The position numbers and the translations under genes were made by a program. A model generated the notes under the pieces. It was not told the DNA's origin. It made no database searches and saw nothing but the letters and a program-made list of their open reading frames with translations. This document shows, one piece after another, positions 22,867 through 30,711 of a DNA stretch of 64,000 bases (position 1 is the stretch's first letter; each line of letters opens with the position of its first letter). The stretch covers positions 62,001 through 126,000 of the forward strand of contig CACLZL010000001.1 in NCBI GenBank assembly GCA_902611405.1. The letters run 5' to 3'. The DNA is from an uncultured Pelagibacteraceae bacterium. Its GTDB lineage: Bacteria; Pseudomonadota; Alphaproteobacteria; Pelagibacterales; Pelagibacteraceae.

Positions 22867-24174
22867 ATGTTAGATCTTATAATTAAAAATGGACAATGTT
22901 ATATCGATGGTGAGTTAAAAGATGTTGACGTTGCTGTAAAAGATGGAAAAATTCAACAGATTGGACAAATTTCAGAAGAAGCAAAAGAGACAATTAATGC
23001 AGAAGGCCATACAGTATTACCTGGTTGCATAGATACCCAAACACATTTTAGAGAACCAGGATCAACAGATACTGAGGATCTTCATTCAGGGAGTAGAGCA
23101 GCAATAGCAGGAGGTATTACAAGTGTATTTGAAATGCCCAATACCAATCCACCAACTTCTAACATGAAGGAATTTCAAAGAAAACTAGATCTCGCTAAAA
23201 ACAGAATGTATTCCAATTATGCTTTTTATTTTGGAGCAACAGCAGACAATGCTGATGACTTAGCAAGTCTAGAGGGTTTAGAAGGATGTTGTGGTATTAA
23301 ACTTTTTGCAGGATCTTCAACTGGTAATTTATTAGTTGCTGAAGAAGATGATATAGATAAGGTTTTTCAAAATGCATCAAAAGTAGTTGCAGTTCATTCT
23401 GAAGATGAGGCAATTTTAAAAGTTAATAAGAAATTAATAAAAGAGGGCGATGTTCATACGCATCCTATATGGAGAAGTGTAGAATGTGCAATAGCATCTA
23501 CTAGAAGAATTGTTCGAATTGCAGAAAAGCATAATAAAAAAGCTCATGTACTTCATATTACAACTAAAGAAGAAATAGATTTCTTATCTCAACATAAAGG
23601 AAATATTACATTTGAGATTACTCCTCAGCATTTAACGCTTTATGCACCAGATTGTTATGACAAGCTTGGAACTTATGCTCAGATGAACCCACCATTAAGA
23701 GATAAATCTCATTATGATAGATTATGGTATGGAGTAAGAAATAATTTCAATGATACTATTGGTTCAGATCATGCTCCTCATTTAAAAGAGAATAAAAATA
23801 AAGTATATCCAAATACACCTTCAGGAATGCCAGGAGTTCAAACTTTAATGCCTGTAATGTTAAATCATATCAATGATGGAAAATTATCACTTAATCAACT
23901 GATGAACTTTGTTTGTGAAAATCCAGTTAAAATTTTTGGAATTAAAAACAAAGGATTTATTAAAGAGGGTTATGATGCAGACTTTACAATTGTTGATATG
24001 AATAAAACTATAGAGATTAAAAATGAAAATATTGAGAGCAAATGTAAATGGTCACCATTTAATGGATTTAAATTTAAAGGAACACCTACTCATACAATTA
24101 TTGCAGGTAAAATTAAAATGCAAGACGGAAAAATTTTAGGTGATCCTGATGGAACACCTTTACAGTTTAGCTAA
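22867..24174 (+). CDS. pyrC: Dihydroorotase (class I type)
   Basis: Amidohydrolase converting carbamoyl aspartate to dihydroorotate in pyrimidine synthesis. In the 435-residue protein PGCIDTQTHFREPG (about 52-65) carries the usual metal site, but the first His of the HxH pair is Gln58 (QTH). Other features are FEMPNTNPPT, a KLFAGSSTGNLL strand, HSEDE, HVLHITTKEE, and the catalytic GSDHAPH. I recall this Q-x-H form in other alphaproteobacterial dihydroorotases, so it probably reflects a subgroup rather than decay. Allantoinase-like or other cyclic amidohydrolases are alternatives. Its end overlaps the SMR gene by eight bases. Confidence 0.87.
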   Translation: MLDLIIKNGQCYIDGELKDVDVAVKDGKIQQIGQISEEAKETINAEGHTVLPGCIDTQTHFREPGSTDTEDLHSGSRAAIAGGITSVFEMPNTNPPTSNMKEFQRKLDLAKNRMYSNYAFYFGATADNADDLASLEGLEGCCGIKLFAGSSTGNLLVAEEDDIDKVFQNASKVVAVHSEDEAILKVNKKLIKEGDVHTHPIWRSVECAIASTRRIVRIAEKHNKKAHVLHITTKEEIDFLSQHKGNITFEITPQHLTLYAPDCYDKLGTYAQMNPPLRDKSHYDRLWYGVRNNFNDTIGSDHAPHLKENKNKVYPNTPSGMPGVQTLMPVMLNHINDGKLSLNQLMNFVCENPVKIFGIKNKGFIKEGYDADFTIVDMNKTIEIKNENIESKCKWSPFNGFKFKGTPTHTIIAGKIKMQDGKILGDPDGTPLQFS

Positions 24175-24499
24175 GCTTTCCAGTAAAACTATTTACTAAA
24201 ATTACACCTATCACGATTAAGAATAATCCCAATATTGCTTGCCAAGTCAAAGTTTGTTTAAAGAATATGTAGCCAAAAATTGCAATTGTAAAAATTCCAA
24301 GACCACTCCATGTTGCATACATTATAGCGATAGGAATTTTATCTGCTACATAAGTTAAAAGATAGAAAGCACAAAGATAAAAAAATGCAAGAGCTGATGT
24401 TGGGATTAGTTTTGTAAAATTTTGAGTTACAGGTAGTAACATTGTTCCAGCAACTTCAAAAAATACAGCACCTGCAAGAAATAAATATGTTTTAATCAT
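24167..24499 (-). CDS. Small multidrug resistance (SMR) family transporter
   Basis: A 110-residue inner-membrane protein with four hydrophobic segments. The first carries the essential Glu in FFEVAGTMLLP (about residue 15), and the second/third region has the family motif YATWSGLGIF, followed by FKQTLTWQAILGLFLIVIGVILVN. These match EmrE/SugE-type proton-coupled exporters that export cationic compounds or guanidinium as antiparallel dimers. It overlaps the prpE stop by eight bases on the same strand, so it is cotranscribed with it. The substrate cannot be told. Confidence 0.93.
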   Translation of the reverse strand: MIKTYLFLAGAVFFEVAGTMLLPVTQNFTKLIPTSALAFFYLCAFYLLTYVADKIPIAIMYATWSGLGIFTIAIFGYIFFKQTLTWQAILGLFLIVIGVILVNSFTGKLS

Positions 24500-26393
24500 T
24501 GTTTAAAATTTTGTGTTGTATTAAATCTTCTTTTATTTCAGTTAATATTGTTGGATCATCAATTGTAGGAGGCACTTTATATTCCACATTATCTGCAATT
24601 TTTCTAATTGTTCCTCTTAAAATTTTACCCGATCTTGTTTTTGGTAATCTTTTAATAACAATTACAACTTTAAATGCAGCAACTGGTCCAATTTTATCTC
24701 TAACCATTTGCACACATTCTTTAGATATAGTGTCTTTATCTTTATCAACACCAGATTTTAAAACTACTAAACCAATAGGTAATTGACCTTTTAATTTATC
24801 TGCTATTCCAAGTACCGCACATTCTGCAACAGATTGATGTTCTGATAAAACTTCTTCAATAGCACCTGTAGATAATCTATGACCTGCAACGTTAATAATG
24901 TCATCAGTTCTAGACATTATCCAAATATAACCATCATCATCGATGTGACCTGCATCATATGTTTGGTAGTAACCCTCGTAATTAGACATATAGTTTTTTT
25001 TATACCTTTGATCTGCATTCCATAATGTTGGGAATGTACCTGGAGGCAAGGGGAGTTTTACAACAATATCTCCCATTTCGTTTGGTTTAGCTAAAGACTG
25101 ATCTGGTTTTATAATTTTTACATCATATCCAGGAACAGCTTTGCAGGCTGAACCATATTTTGTTTCCATCATTTCTATTCCAGTACAATTTGAGCTAATT
25201 GCCCAGCTAGTCTCTGTTTGCCACCAATGATCAATGACTGGAACTTTCAATAAATTCTCAGCCCACTTAATTGTATCTGGATCAGCTCTTTCTCCAGCAA
25301 GAAATAAGCTTTCAAAACTTCTTAGATCATATTTTGAGAAAAATTTACCCTCCGGATCCTCTTTCTTGATTGCTCTAAAAGCTGTTGGAGCTGTAAAAAG
25401 AGACTTTACTTTATAATCAGATATTATTTTCCAAAAAGCTCCTGCATCTGGAGTTCCTACAGGCTTACCCTCAAACAAAACTGTAGTACATCCTTTGAAT
25501 AATGGAGCGTAGACAATATAAGAATGTCCTACAATCCAACCAATATCACTAGCAGACCACCAAATATCATCAGCATCAATGTTGTAAATATTTTTCATGG
25601 TCCATTTAAGAGCAACAATGTGGCCACCAATGTCTCTCACTATACCTTTCGGAGTTCCAGTTGTACCTGATGTATATAAAATATAGGCAAACTCATTGGA
25701 GTTCATTTCAATACAGTCTGCATCCTTAGCATTAGAGACCGCTTCTTCCCAGCTAACCTCATTTGGAGCATTTAATTTAAACTCATGACCAGGTCTTTGA
25801 AATAAAATCATCTTTTCAATTTTGTGATTGGCTATTTTTATTGCTTCATCGACAAGAGGTTTGTATTCAACAGTCCTTCCCGGCTCAAAACCACATGAAG
25901 CAGTAACTAATAGTTTTGCTTTACTGTCATCTATTCTGCTTGCAAGCTCATTTGAGGCAAATCCACCAAAGACTACCGAATGAATTGCACCAATTCTAGC
26001 ACAAGCAAGCATAGCAACTACTGCTTCAGGGATCATTGGCATGTAAATAATCACTCGATCCCCTTTATTAGCCCCTTGAGCTTTAAGTGCCCCTGCAAAT
26101 TTAGAAACTTTTGACCTTAATTCATCGTAAGTGAACTGACTTTTGTTACCTGTAATTGGACTATCGTAGATTAAAGCTGTTTTTTGACCTCTTCCTTGAT
26201 CAATATGGATGTCTAAAGCGTTATAACAGGTATTTGTGACACCATCTTCGAACCATTTATAGAAAGGCGGGTTAGATTTATTTAAAATTTTTGTTGGTTT
26301 TTTAAACCAAAAGATATCTTCAGAGGCTTCTTGCCAAAATTTTTCGGGATTTTTTATTGAGTTTTCGTAAATCTCTTGAAATTTTTTTTGCAT
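24492..26393 (-). CDS. prpE: Propionyl-CoA synthetase (PrpE-like acyl-CoA ligase)
   Basis: AMP-forming acyl-CoA synthetase of the acetyl-/propionyl-CoA synthetase group. In the 633-residue protein the motifs are NTCYNALDIHID, YMPMIPEAVVAMLACARIGAIHSVVFGGF, the phosphate loop YTSGTTGTPKG, DIGWIVGHSYIVYAPL, WWQTETSW, SRTDDIINVAGHRLSTG and the acyl-adenylate Lys in KTRSGKILRG. The segment CGFEPGRTVEYKPLVDEA is characteristic of PrpE rather than Acs. It diverges from proteorhodopsin over about 208 bases and shares a transcript with the SMR gene. Confidence 0.9.
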   Translation of the reverse strand: MQKKFQEIYENSIKNPEKFWQEASEDIFWFKKPTKILNKSNPPFYKWFEDGVTNTCYNALDIHIDQGRGQKTALIYDSPITGNKSQFTYDELRSKVSKFAGALKAQGANKGDRVIIYMPMIPEAVVAMLACARIGAIHSVVFGGFASNELASRIDDSKAKLLVTASCGFEPGRTVEYKPLVDEAIKIANHKIEKMILFQRPGHEFKLNAPNEVSWEEAVSNAKDADCIEMNSNEFAYILYTSGTTGTPKGIVRDIGGHIVALKWTMKNIYNIDADDIWWSASDIGWIVGHSYIVYAPLFKGCTTVLFEGKPVGTPDAGAFWKIISDYKVKSLFTAPTAFRAIKKEDPEGKFFSKYDLRSFESLFLAGERADPDTIKWAENLLKVPVIDHWWQTETSWAISSNCTGIEMMETKYGSACKAVPGYDVKIIKPDQSLAKPNEMGDIVVKLPLPPGTFPTLWNADQRYKKNYMSNYEGYYQTYDAGHIDDDGYIWIMSRTDDIINVAGHRLSTGAIEEVLSEHQSVAECAVLGIADKLKGQLPIGLVVLKSGVDKDKDTISKECVQMVRDKIGPVAAFKVVIVIKRLPKTRSGKILRGTIRKIADNVEYKVPPTIDDPTILTEIKEDLIQHKILNND

Positions 26394-26533
26394 AAAATTT
26401 GATTCGATTTCCTTAATTTTTTTGATTTTTAACTTATAAATTGTATTTAATTTTAAAAATTAAGTAAAATCAATGAGAATTAGTCGCAATTAAGTCTTCA
26501 TTTATCTAATTTAATTTGCTATTAACCGCGTCA

Positions 26534-26571
26534 TTGGCTTAGGGAAACTTAAGTCTAGTTTATATAAACTA
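26534..26571 (+). promoter_or_regulatory. Putative proteorhodopsin promoter with 16-bp palindrome
   Basis: Upstream of proteorhodopsin a perfect 16-bp palindrome (TAGTTTAT/ATAAACTA) occupies 26556-26571, about 30 bases before the ATG. A TTGGCT at 26534-26539 followed after 16 bases by TAGTTT gives a possible -35/-10 pair overlapping the palindrome. The rest of the 208-base gap upstream to prpE shows no gene. The promoter assignment is inference; the palindrome is directly seen. Confidence 0.45.
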
Positions 26572-26601
26572 AAATAAAAACTAACGAAGAGGGAGTTTTT
26601 T

Positions 26602-27375
26602 ATGAAAAAACTTAAACTGTTTGCTTTAGCAGCTATGGCTCTGATTGGATTTTCAGGTATAGCGATTGCAGCAGACGCAACGATGTTGAGCCAAGATGAC
26701 TTCGTAGGAATTTCATTCTGGGTTATCTCTATGGGGATGTTAGCAGCTACTGCTTTCTTTTTCATGGAAGCGGGCAACGTCGCATCAGGCTGGAGAACAT
26801 CAGTTATTGTTGCTGGTCTAGTAACTGGTATTGCATTCATACACTACATGTACATGAGAGAAGTATGGGTTGCTACTGGAGACTCACCAACTGTTTACAG
26901 ATACATTGACTGGTTAATCACAGTGCCACTACAGATGGTAGAATTCTATTTAATTCTAGCAGCTATTGGCAAAGCAAACTCTGGAATGTTCTGGAGATTG
27001 TTAATTGGTTCATTAGTGATGCTAATCGGTGGATACTTAGGTGAAGCAGGATATATTAATGCTACACTAGGTTTCATCATCGGAATGGCAGGTTGGGTAT
27101 ACATTCTTTATGAAGTATTCTCAGGTGAAGCTGGTAAAGCTGCATCAAAGAGTGGTAACAAAGCTCTTGTAACTGCATTCGGAGCAATGAGAATGATCGT
27201 TACAGTAGGTTGGGCAATTTATCCATTAGGTTATGTATTTGGTTACTTAACTGGTGGTGTAGACGCTGACTCACTTAACGTCGTTTACAACTTAGCTGAC
27301 TTCATTAACAAAATTGCATTTGGTCTAGTAATCTGGGCTGCTGCAACTAGTTCAAGCGGAAGAAGAGCTAAGTAA
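26602..27375 (+). CDS. Proteorhodopsin, blue-absorbing type
   Basis: Retinal-binding light-driven proton pump in the inner membrane. The 257-residue protein has a cleavable signal peptide (about 1-23) and seven membrane segments. Key residues in local numbering are His81, Asp103 (proton acceptor, in RYIDWLITVPLQ), Gln111 (the spectral tuning position, 105 in classic numbering; Gln means blue), Glu114 (proton donor) and Lys237 (retinal Schiff base, in LADFINKIAFG). A strong ribosome site GAGGGAG lies six bases before the ATG. Codon use is visibly less AT-biased than that of the neighbours, fitting high expression. It is flanked by a palindromic promoter region and a terminator, so it is probably monocistronic. 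No retinal synthesis genes are nearby. Confidence 0.98.
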   Translation: MKKLKLFALAAMALIGFSGIAIAADATMLSQDDFVGISFWVISMGMLAATAFFFMEAGNVASGWRTSVIVAGLVTGIAFIHYMYMREVWVATGDSPTVYRYIDWLITVPLQMVEFYLILAAIGKANSGMFWRLLIGSLVMLIGGYLGEAGYINATLGFIIGMAGWVYILYEVFSGEAGKAASKSGNKALVTAFGAMRMIVTVGWAIYPLGYVFGYLTGGVDADSLNVVYNLADFINKIAFGLVIWAAATSSSGRRAK

Positions 27376-27395
27376 TTAGTTAAATTTTAAATTAA

Positions 27396-27430
27396 GGGCA
27401 GGTACAATTTTGTACTTGCCCTTTTTTTTT
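27396..27430 (+). terminator. Rho-independent terminator of proteorhodopsin
   Basis: An 11-bp stem GGGCAGGTACA / TGTACTTGCCC with one G-U pair and a four-base loop, followed by nine T residues, begins 20 bases after the proteorhodopsin stop. It separates proteorhodopsin from the desaturase unit. Confidence 0.93.
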
Positions 27431-27442
27431 ACCTTTATTAAA

Positions 27443-27465
27443 TTATGTATAATAACTATACATAA
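27443..27465 (+). promoter_or_regulatory. Inverted repeat overlapping a -10 box before the desaturase gene
   Basis: Perfect 9-bp arms TTATGTATA and TATACATAA separated by ATAAC. The repeat contains a consensus TATAAT at 27448-27453 and ends 8 bases before the desaturase ATG at 27474. A regulator bound here would cover the promoter. Which protein binds is unknown. Confidence 0.55.
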
Positions 27466-27473
27466 ATTTGTCT

Positions 27474-28475
27474 ATGGATGTTAAATTAGAAAAATGGCAC
27501 AAATGTCATGTCGATAAAGAAGTCCTAAAAGAACTTTCGAAGAAATCTGATTTGAAAGGACTTCAACATGTGTCAGTTTTTTTTGGACTATTACTGATAA
27601 CTGGAATTCTTGCATATCAAACTTGGGGTACATGGTGGTCAGTATTTTGGTTTTTAGTTTATGGAAATATTTATTCCTTCTCTAATCCATTATGGCATGA
27701 GACAGGTCACAAAACTGCATTTCAATCAAAATATTTAAACGAATTTTTTTATTATATCTCCTCTTACATGGCTAACTTTGAACCAACTAGATGGAGATAC
27801 ACTCACTTTGTTCATCATGGAAATACTTATTCAACTGAAAATCCTTTTGATCATGAAATTGAATATGGAAATGATTTAAAAGATACCCCAAAAAGATTAA
27901 TTATAAATATTATTCCCTTTTTAGATTTAGTGTTTTTTAAAAAACATATTTCATTTGAAATTATTCAGCACGCTTTAGGAATTAAAACAAAAGTTATGCA
28001 AGACAGTATTCCAGAAAATGCAAAATCAAAGGCAATTTTTATTTCAAGAATTTATGTTGCTATTTGGTTAGCAATTATTTTATGGTCTATACTTGTTAAT
28101 TCTTGGATGCCTTTGTTATATTTTTTATTACCACAATTCTATGGAAAAACTTTACACAAACTTGTTGCATTTACTCAGCATGCTGGACTTGCAAGGAATA
28201 TAAAGGATCATAGAGTTACATCACGTGAAATGTATTTAAATCCAATAATAAGCTTTTTATATTGGAAAATGGAATATCATTTAACTCATCATATGTTTCC
28301 AACAGTTCCATCATATAATTTAGATAAATTACATCACCAAATTAAAGACCAGTTACCAAAGCCAAATGATGGATTAATAGACGCATATAAAGAAATAATT
28401 CCTGCATTAATTAAACAAAAACAAGATACGACGTATTTTATTAAAAAGGATATACCGCAAACACAAACTGTTTAA
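27474..28475 (+). CDS. Membrane fatty acid desaturase family protein
   Basis: Di-iron membrane desaturase or hydroxylase. The 333-residue protein has several hydrophobic segments and three histidine boxes: HETGHK (about 75-80), HFVHHG (about 110-115) and a late HLTHHMFP (about 272-279), with an additional QHAG region. These are the FADS-fold iron ligands; the substrate could be an acyl chain or another lipid. The start is ATG 27474; a TTG two codons upstream is an unlikely alternative. The ferredoxin and ferredoxin reductase encoded just downstream are natural electron donors for such an enzyme, which supports a working unit. It begins just after its own palindromic promoter. Confidence 0.85.
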   Translation: MDVKLEKWHKCHVDKEVLKELSKKSDLKGLQHVSVFFGLLLITGILAYQTWGTWWSVFWFLVYGNIYSFSNPLWHETGHKTAFQSKYLNEFFYYISSYMANFEPTRWRYTHFVHHGNTYSTENPFDHEIEYGNDLKDTPKRLIINIIPFLDLVFFKKHISFEIIQHALGIKTKVMQDSIPENAKSKAIFISRIYVAIWLAIILWSILVNSWMPLLYFLLPQFYGKTLHKLVAFTQHAGLARNIKDHRVTSREMYLNPIISFLYWKMEYHLTHHMFPTVPSYNLDKLHHQIKDQLPKPNDGLIDAYKEIIPALIKQKQDTTYFIKKDIPQTQTV

Positions 28476-28535
28476 AATAGACCAAGTATGATTTTACTTA
28501 CTTGTTCAAATTATATAAGACCCTATATATAACGC

Positions 28536-28856
28536 ATGGCAAAAATTACTTATCACACCCACAATAATAAAACTTATACAGTTGATGTTCAAAAGGGATT
28601 AACTGTAATGGAGGGAGCTGTTCAAAATGATATTCCAGGAATTGATGCAGACTGTGGTGGTGGAATGGCTTGTGCTACTTGCCATGTTTATGTCAAAGAA
28701 GAATGGTTAGATAAGATTCCAGCAAAAGAAGATGGTGAAGAAGATATGCTTGATATGGCGTTTGAACCAAAAAATAATAGTCGATTAAGTTGTCAGATTT
28801 CAGTTTCTGATGAATTAGATGGATTGATTGTTAGTATTCCATCAAAGCAAGGCTAG
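28536..28856 (+). CDS. [2Fe-2S] ferredoxin, adrenodoxin type
   Basis: A 106-residue electron carrier. The cluster cysteines are Cys40, Cys46, Cys49 and Cys86 in the pattern C-x5-C-x2-C...C, with surrounding [15 protein letters not shown] and [14 protein letters not shown] typical of the adrenodoxin/FdxB-like class used by monooxygenases and Fe-S assembly. The stop is directly followed by the reductase start. A 60-base gap upstream holds AT-rich TATATA sequence that could be a separate promoter. Likely partners are the reductase at 28857 and the desaturase at 27474. Confidence 0.93.
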   Translation: MAKITYHTHNNKTYTVDVQKGLTVMEGAVQNDIPGIDADCGGGMACATCHVYVKEEWLDKIPAKEDGEEDMLDMAFEPKNNSRLSCQISVSDELDGLIVSIPSKQG

Positions 28857-29873
28857 ATGAATAAAACAGATGTATTAATTATTGGAGCAGGACCAACAGG
28901 TTTATTTTGTGCTCATCAACTTGGAATTATAGGGTTGAATTGTGAGATAGTGGATAATCTTGATAAAGCAGGAGGACAATGTATTGAACTTTACCCTGAT
29001 AAACCTATTTATGATATTCCTGCAGTACCTGAGTGTACTGGTGAAGAATTAACCAATAATCTTTTAAAACAAATTAAACCTTTCAAAGTCAAATTTCATT
29101 TAAATGAAAGAGTAGAACAACTCAAAAAAGCTGAAAGTCGATGGAATGTTAAAACCTCAGGTGGAAAAGAATTTGATGTTGCATCTATTGTTATAGCTGG
29201 TGGTGTTGGTTCTTTTGAACCTAGAAAATTTCCGGTTAAAGAATGTGAAAAATTTGAGGGCAATTCTTTACTTTATTCAATAAAAGATAAATCTATTTTT
29301 AAAGATAAAACTATTTCAATTTTTGGAGGAGGAGACTCTGCTTTAGATTGGGCTATTGAGCTATCAAATATTTCAAATGTAAATCTAATTCACAGAAGAG
29401 ATGGATTTAGTGGAGCAGAGTCCAGTGTTCAAAAAGTAAAAGAGCTAAATGATCAAGGTAAGTTAAATTTATTTACAAAATACCAGATAGATTCTGTTAG
29501 CGGAAATAAAAATATTGAAAGCATAAACATTAAACATGATGAAGGAGACATTAAAGAGATTAAATGTGATTATGTATTAGGTTTTTTTGGGTTAATTATG
29601 CAACTTGGCCCTATTTTAGATTGGGGATTAAATATAAATAAAAAAACTATTGAAGTTAATACTGAAAACTTTGAAACAAATATTAATGGAATATTTGCTA
29701 TAGGTGATATTTGCTCTTACCCGGGTAAATTAAAATTAATACTTTCAGGTTTTCATGAAGGCGCTTTAGCTGCAAGAGGGTGCTTTAAATATGCTAAACC
29801 AGATGAAAAATTAAGATTTGAATTCACAACAACTTCTAAAGCTGCACAAGAAAGACTTGGAATTAAAAAATGA
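28857..29873 (+). CDS. Ferredoxin--NADP reductase, thioredoxin-reductase-like
   Basis: FAD flavoprotein of the type 2 FNR family. The 338-residue protein has the FAD loop IIGAGPTGLFCA at the N-terminus, AGGQCIELYPDKPIYDIPA (characteristic of this subfamily), the NADPH loop FGGGDSALDWA, and GIFAIGDICSYPGKLKLILSGFHEGALAA at the C-terminus. It lacks the CxxC of true thioredoxin reductase. It starts at the base after the ferredoxin stop and overlaps the GST start by four bases (ATGA), so the three genes form one unit. It should pass NADPH electrons to the adjacent ferredoxin. Confidence 0.93.
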   Translation: MNKTDVLIIGAGPTGLFCAHQLGIIGLNCEIVDNLDKAGGQCIELYPDKPIYDIPAVPECTGEELTNNLLKQIKPFKVKFHLNERVEQLKKAESRWNVKTSGGKEFDVASIVIAGGVGSFEPRKFPVKECEKFEGNSLLYSIKDKSIFKDKTISIFGGGDSALDWAIELSNISNVNLIHRRDGFSGAESSVQKVKELNDQGKLNLFTKYQIDSVSGNKNIESINIKHDEGDIKEIKCDYVLGFFGLIMQLGPILDWGLNINKKTIEVNTENFETNINGIFAIGDICSYPGKLKLILSGFHEGALAARGCFKYAKPDEKLRFEFTTTSKAAQERLGIKK

Positions 29874-30496
29874 TTGAACTTTTTTCTTCCAATACTCCCA
29901 ATGGATGGAAAATAAGCATCATGCTTGAAGAAATTGGTTATAAGTACAAGGTTACAAAAGTTGATATAGGTAAAAATGAACAATTCAAACCAGATTATTT
30001 AAAAATTAGTCCATTTGGAAAAATTCCTGTGATCATTGATCATCAGAACAATAAAAGCATTTTCGAATCTGGCGCAATATTAATGTATCTAGGTGATAAA
30101 AGTGGAAAATTTTATAACGAAAAAAATAAACTGGTTATTAATCAATGGTTAATGGCTCAAATGGGTACCGTAGGTCCAATGATTGGTCAACATCATCAGT
30201 TTCATCACTATAATCCTGGTAAAAGTGAATTTGGGGAAGAAAGATATTTTAAAATTACCAAAAGAATTTACGGAGAATTAGATACAAGATTAAAAGAATC
30301 TAAATTTCTTGCAGGATCTAATTATACAATCGCAGATATTGCAACTTGGCCATGGATAGCAAGACATGAATGGCATGATATTGGATTGAAAAATTATCAG
30401 AATTTATCTAGATGGTATTTAGAGATTGCTGCGCGTGAAGCTGTTATTAAAGGTTACAGTTTTATGGATAAACAAGCCAAAATTCCAGAACTTTAA
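29870..30496 (+). CDS. Glutathione S-transferase, nu-class-like (YfcG/YghU type)
   Basis: A 208-residue protein with an N-terminal thioredoxin-fold domain and a C-terminal helical domain. The N-terminal sequence NTPNGWKISIMLEE matches the TPNG-WK signature of nu-class bacterial GSTs that act as disulfide-bond reductases. GKIPVIID with the cis-proline and FESGAILMYL bind glutathione, and NYTIADIATWPW is the conserved helix-capping segment. It is translationally coupled to the reductase, suggesting a redox-protective role beside the desaturase and ferredoxin. The substrate is unknown. Confidence 0.9.
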   Translation: MIELFSSNTPNGWKISIMLEEIGYKYKVTKVDIGKNEQFKPDYLKISPFGKIPVIIDHQNNKSIFESGAILMYLGDKSGKFYNEKNKLVINQWLMAQMGTVGPMIGQHHQFHHYNPGKSEFGEERYFKITKRIYGELDTRLKESKFLAGSNYTIADIATWPWIARHEWHDIGLKNYQNLSRWYLEIAAREAVIKGYSFMDKQAKIPEL

Positions 30497-30500
30497 GTAT

Positions 30501-30596
30501 TTATCCAAAAAATCTGTAAAGAGTGCTAAGAATTCCATAACCTGAGAATTCAATAGCTACAATAACAATTATTATTAAAATTAATTTTTTATTCAT
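30501..30596 (-). CDS. Putative 31-residue membrane peptide
   Basis: A very short ORF starting at an ATG at 30596 that overlaps the stop of the upstream 38-codon ORF by four bases (ATGA). The product begins MNKKLILIIIVIVAIEFSGYG and ends LYRFFG: one hydrophobic helix with a basic N-terminus. Overlap and orientation suggest coupling to the dksA transcript. No family is recognised, and a chance ORF in AT-rich DNA cannot be excluded. Confidence 0.45.
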   Translation of the reverse strand: MNKKLILIIIVIVAIEFSGYGILSTLYRFFG

Positions 30597-30709
30597 TTCA
30601 AAAATAAATATATCAATAAGATAATCCAGAAAAAAGGATAGTAAAAATAAATATATTTCTTAGCAAATAGGAATGATATTGAATTTTGTTTAGAAGATTT
30701 TTTTTTCAT
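30593..30709 (-). CDS. Putative 38-residue membrane peptide
   Basis: A short ORF whose ATG at 30709 lies two bases after the dksA-like stop. The product has a basic head (MKKKSSKQNS) and a hydrophobic aromatic tail (YIYFYYPFFWIILLIYLFLK), so it could be a single-pass membrane protein. Its stop shares ATGA with the next short ORF. The tight dksA-orf38-orf31 spacing is the main evidence. The family is unknown. Confidence 0.5.
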   Translation of the reverse strand: MKKKSSKQNSISFLFAKKYIYFYYPFFWIILLIYLFLK

Positions 30710-30711
30710 TA

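Noticed and set aside
26511..26840. 109-codon minus-strand ORF across the proteorhodopsin promoter and 5' end
   Set aside because: It reads antisense through proteorhodopsin codons and the promoter gap; composition is that of a shadow frame.
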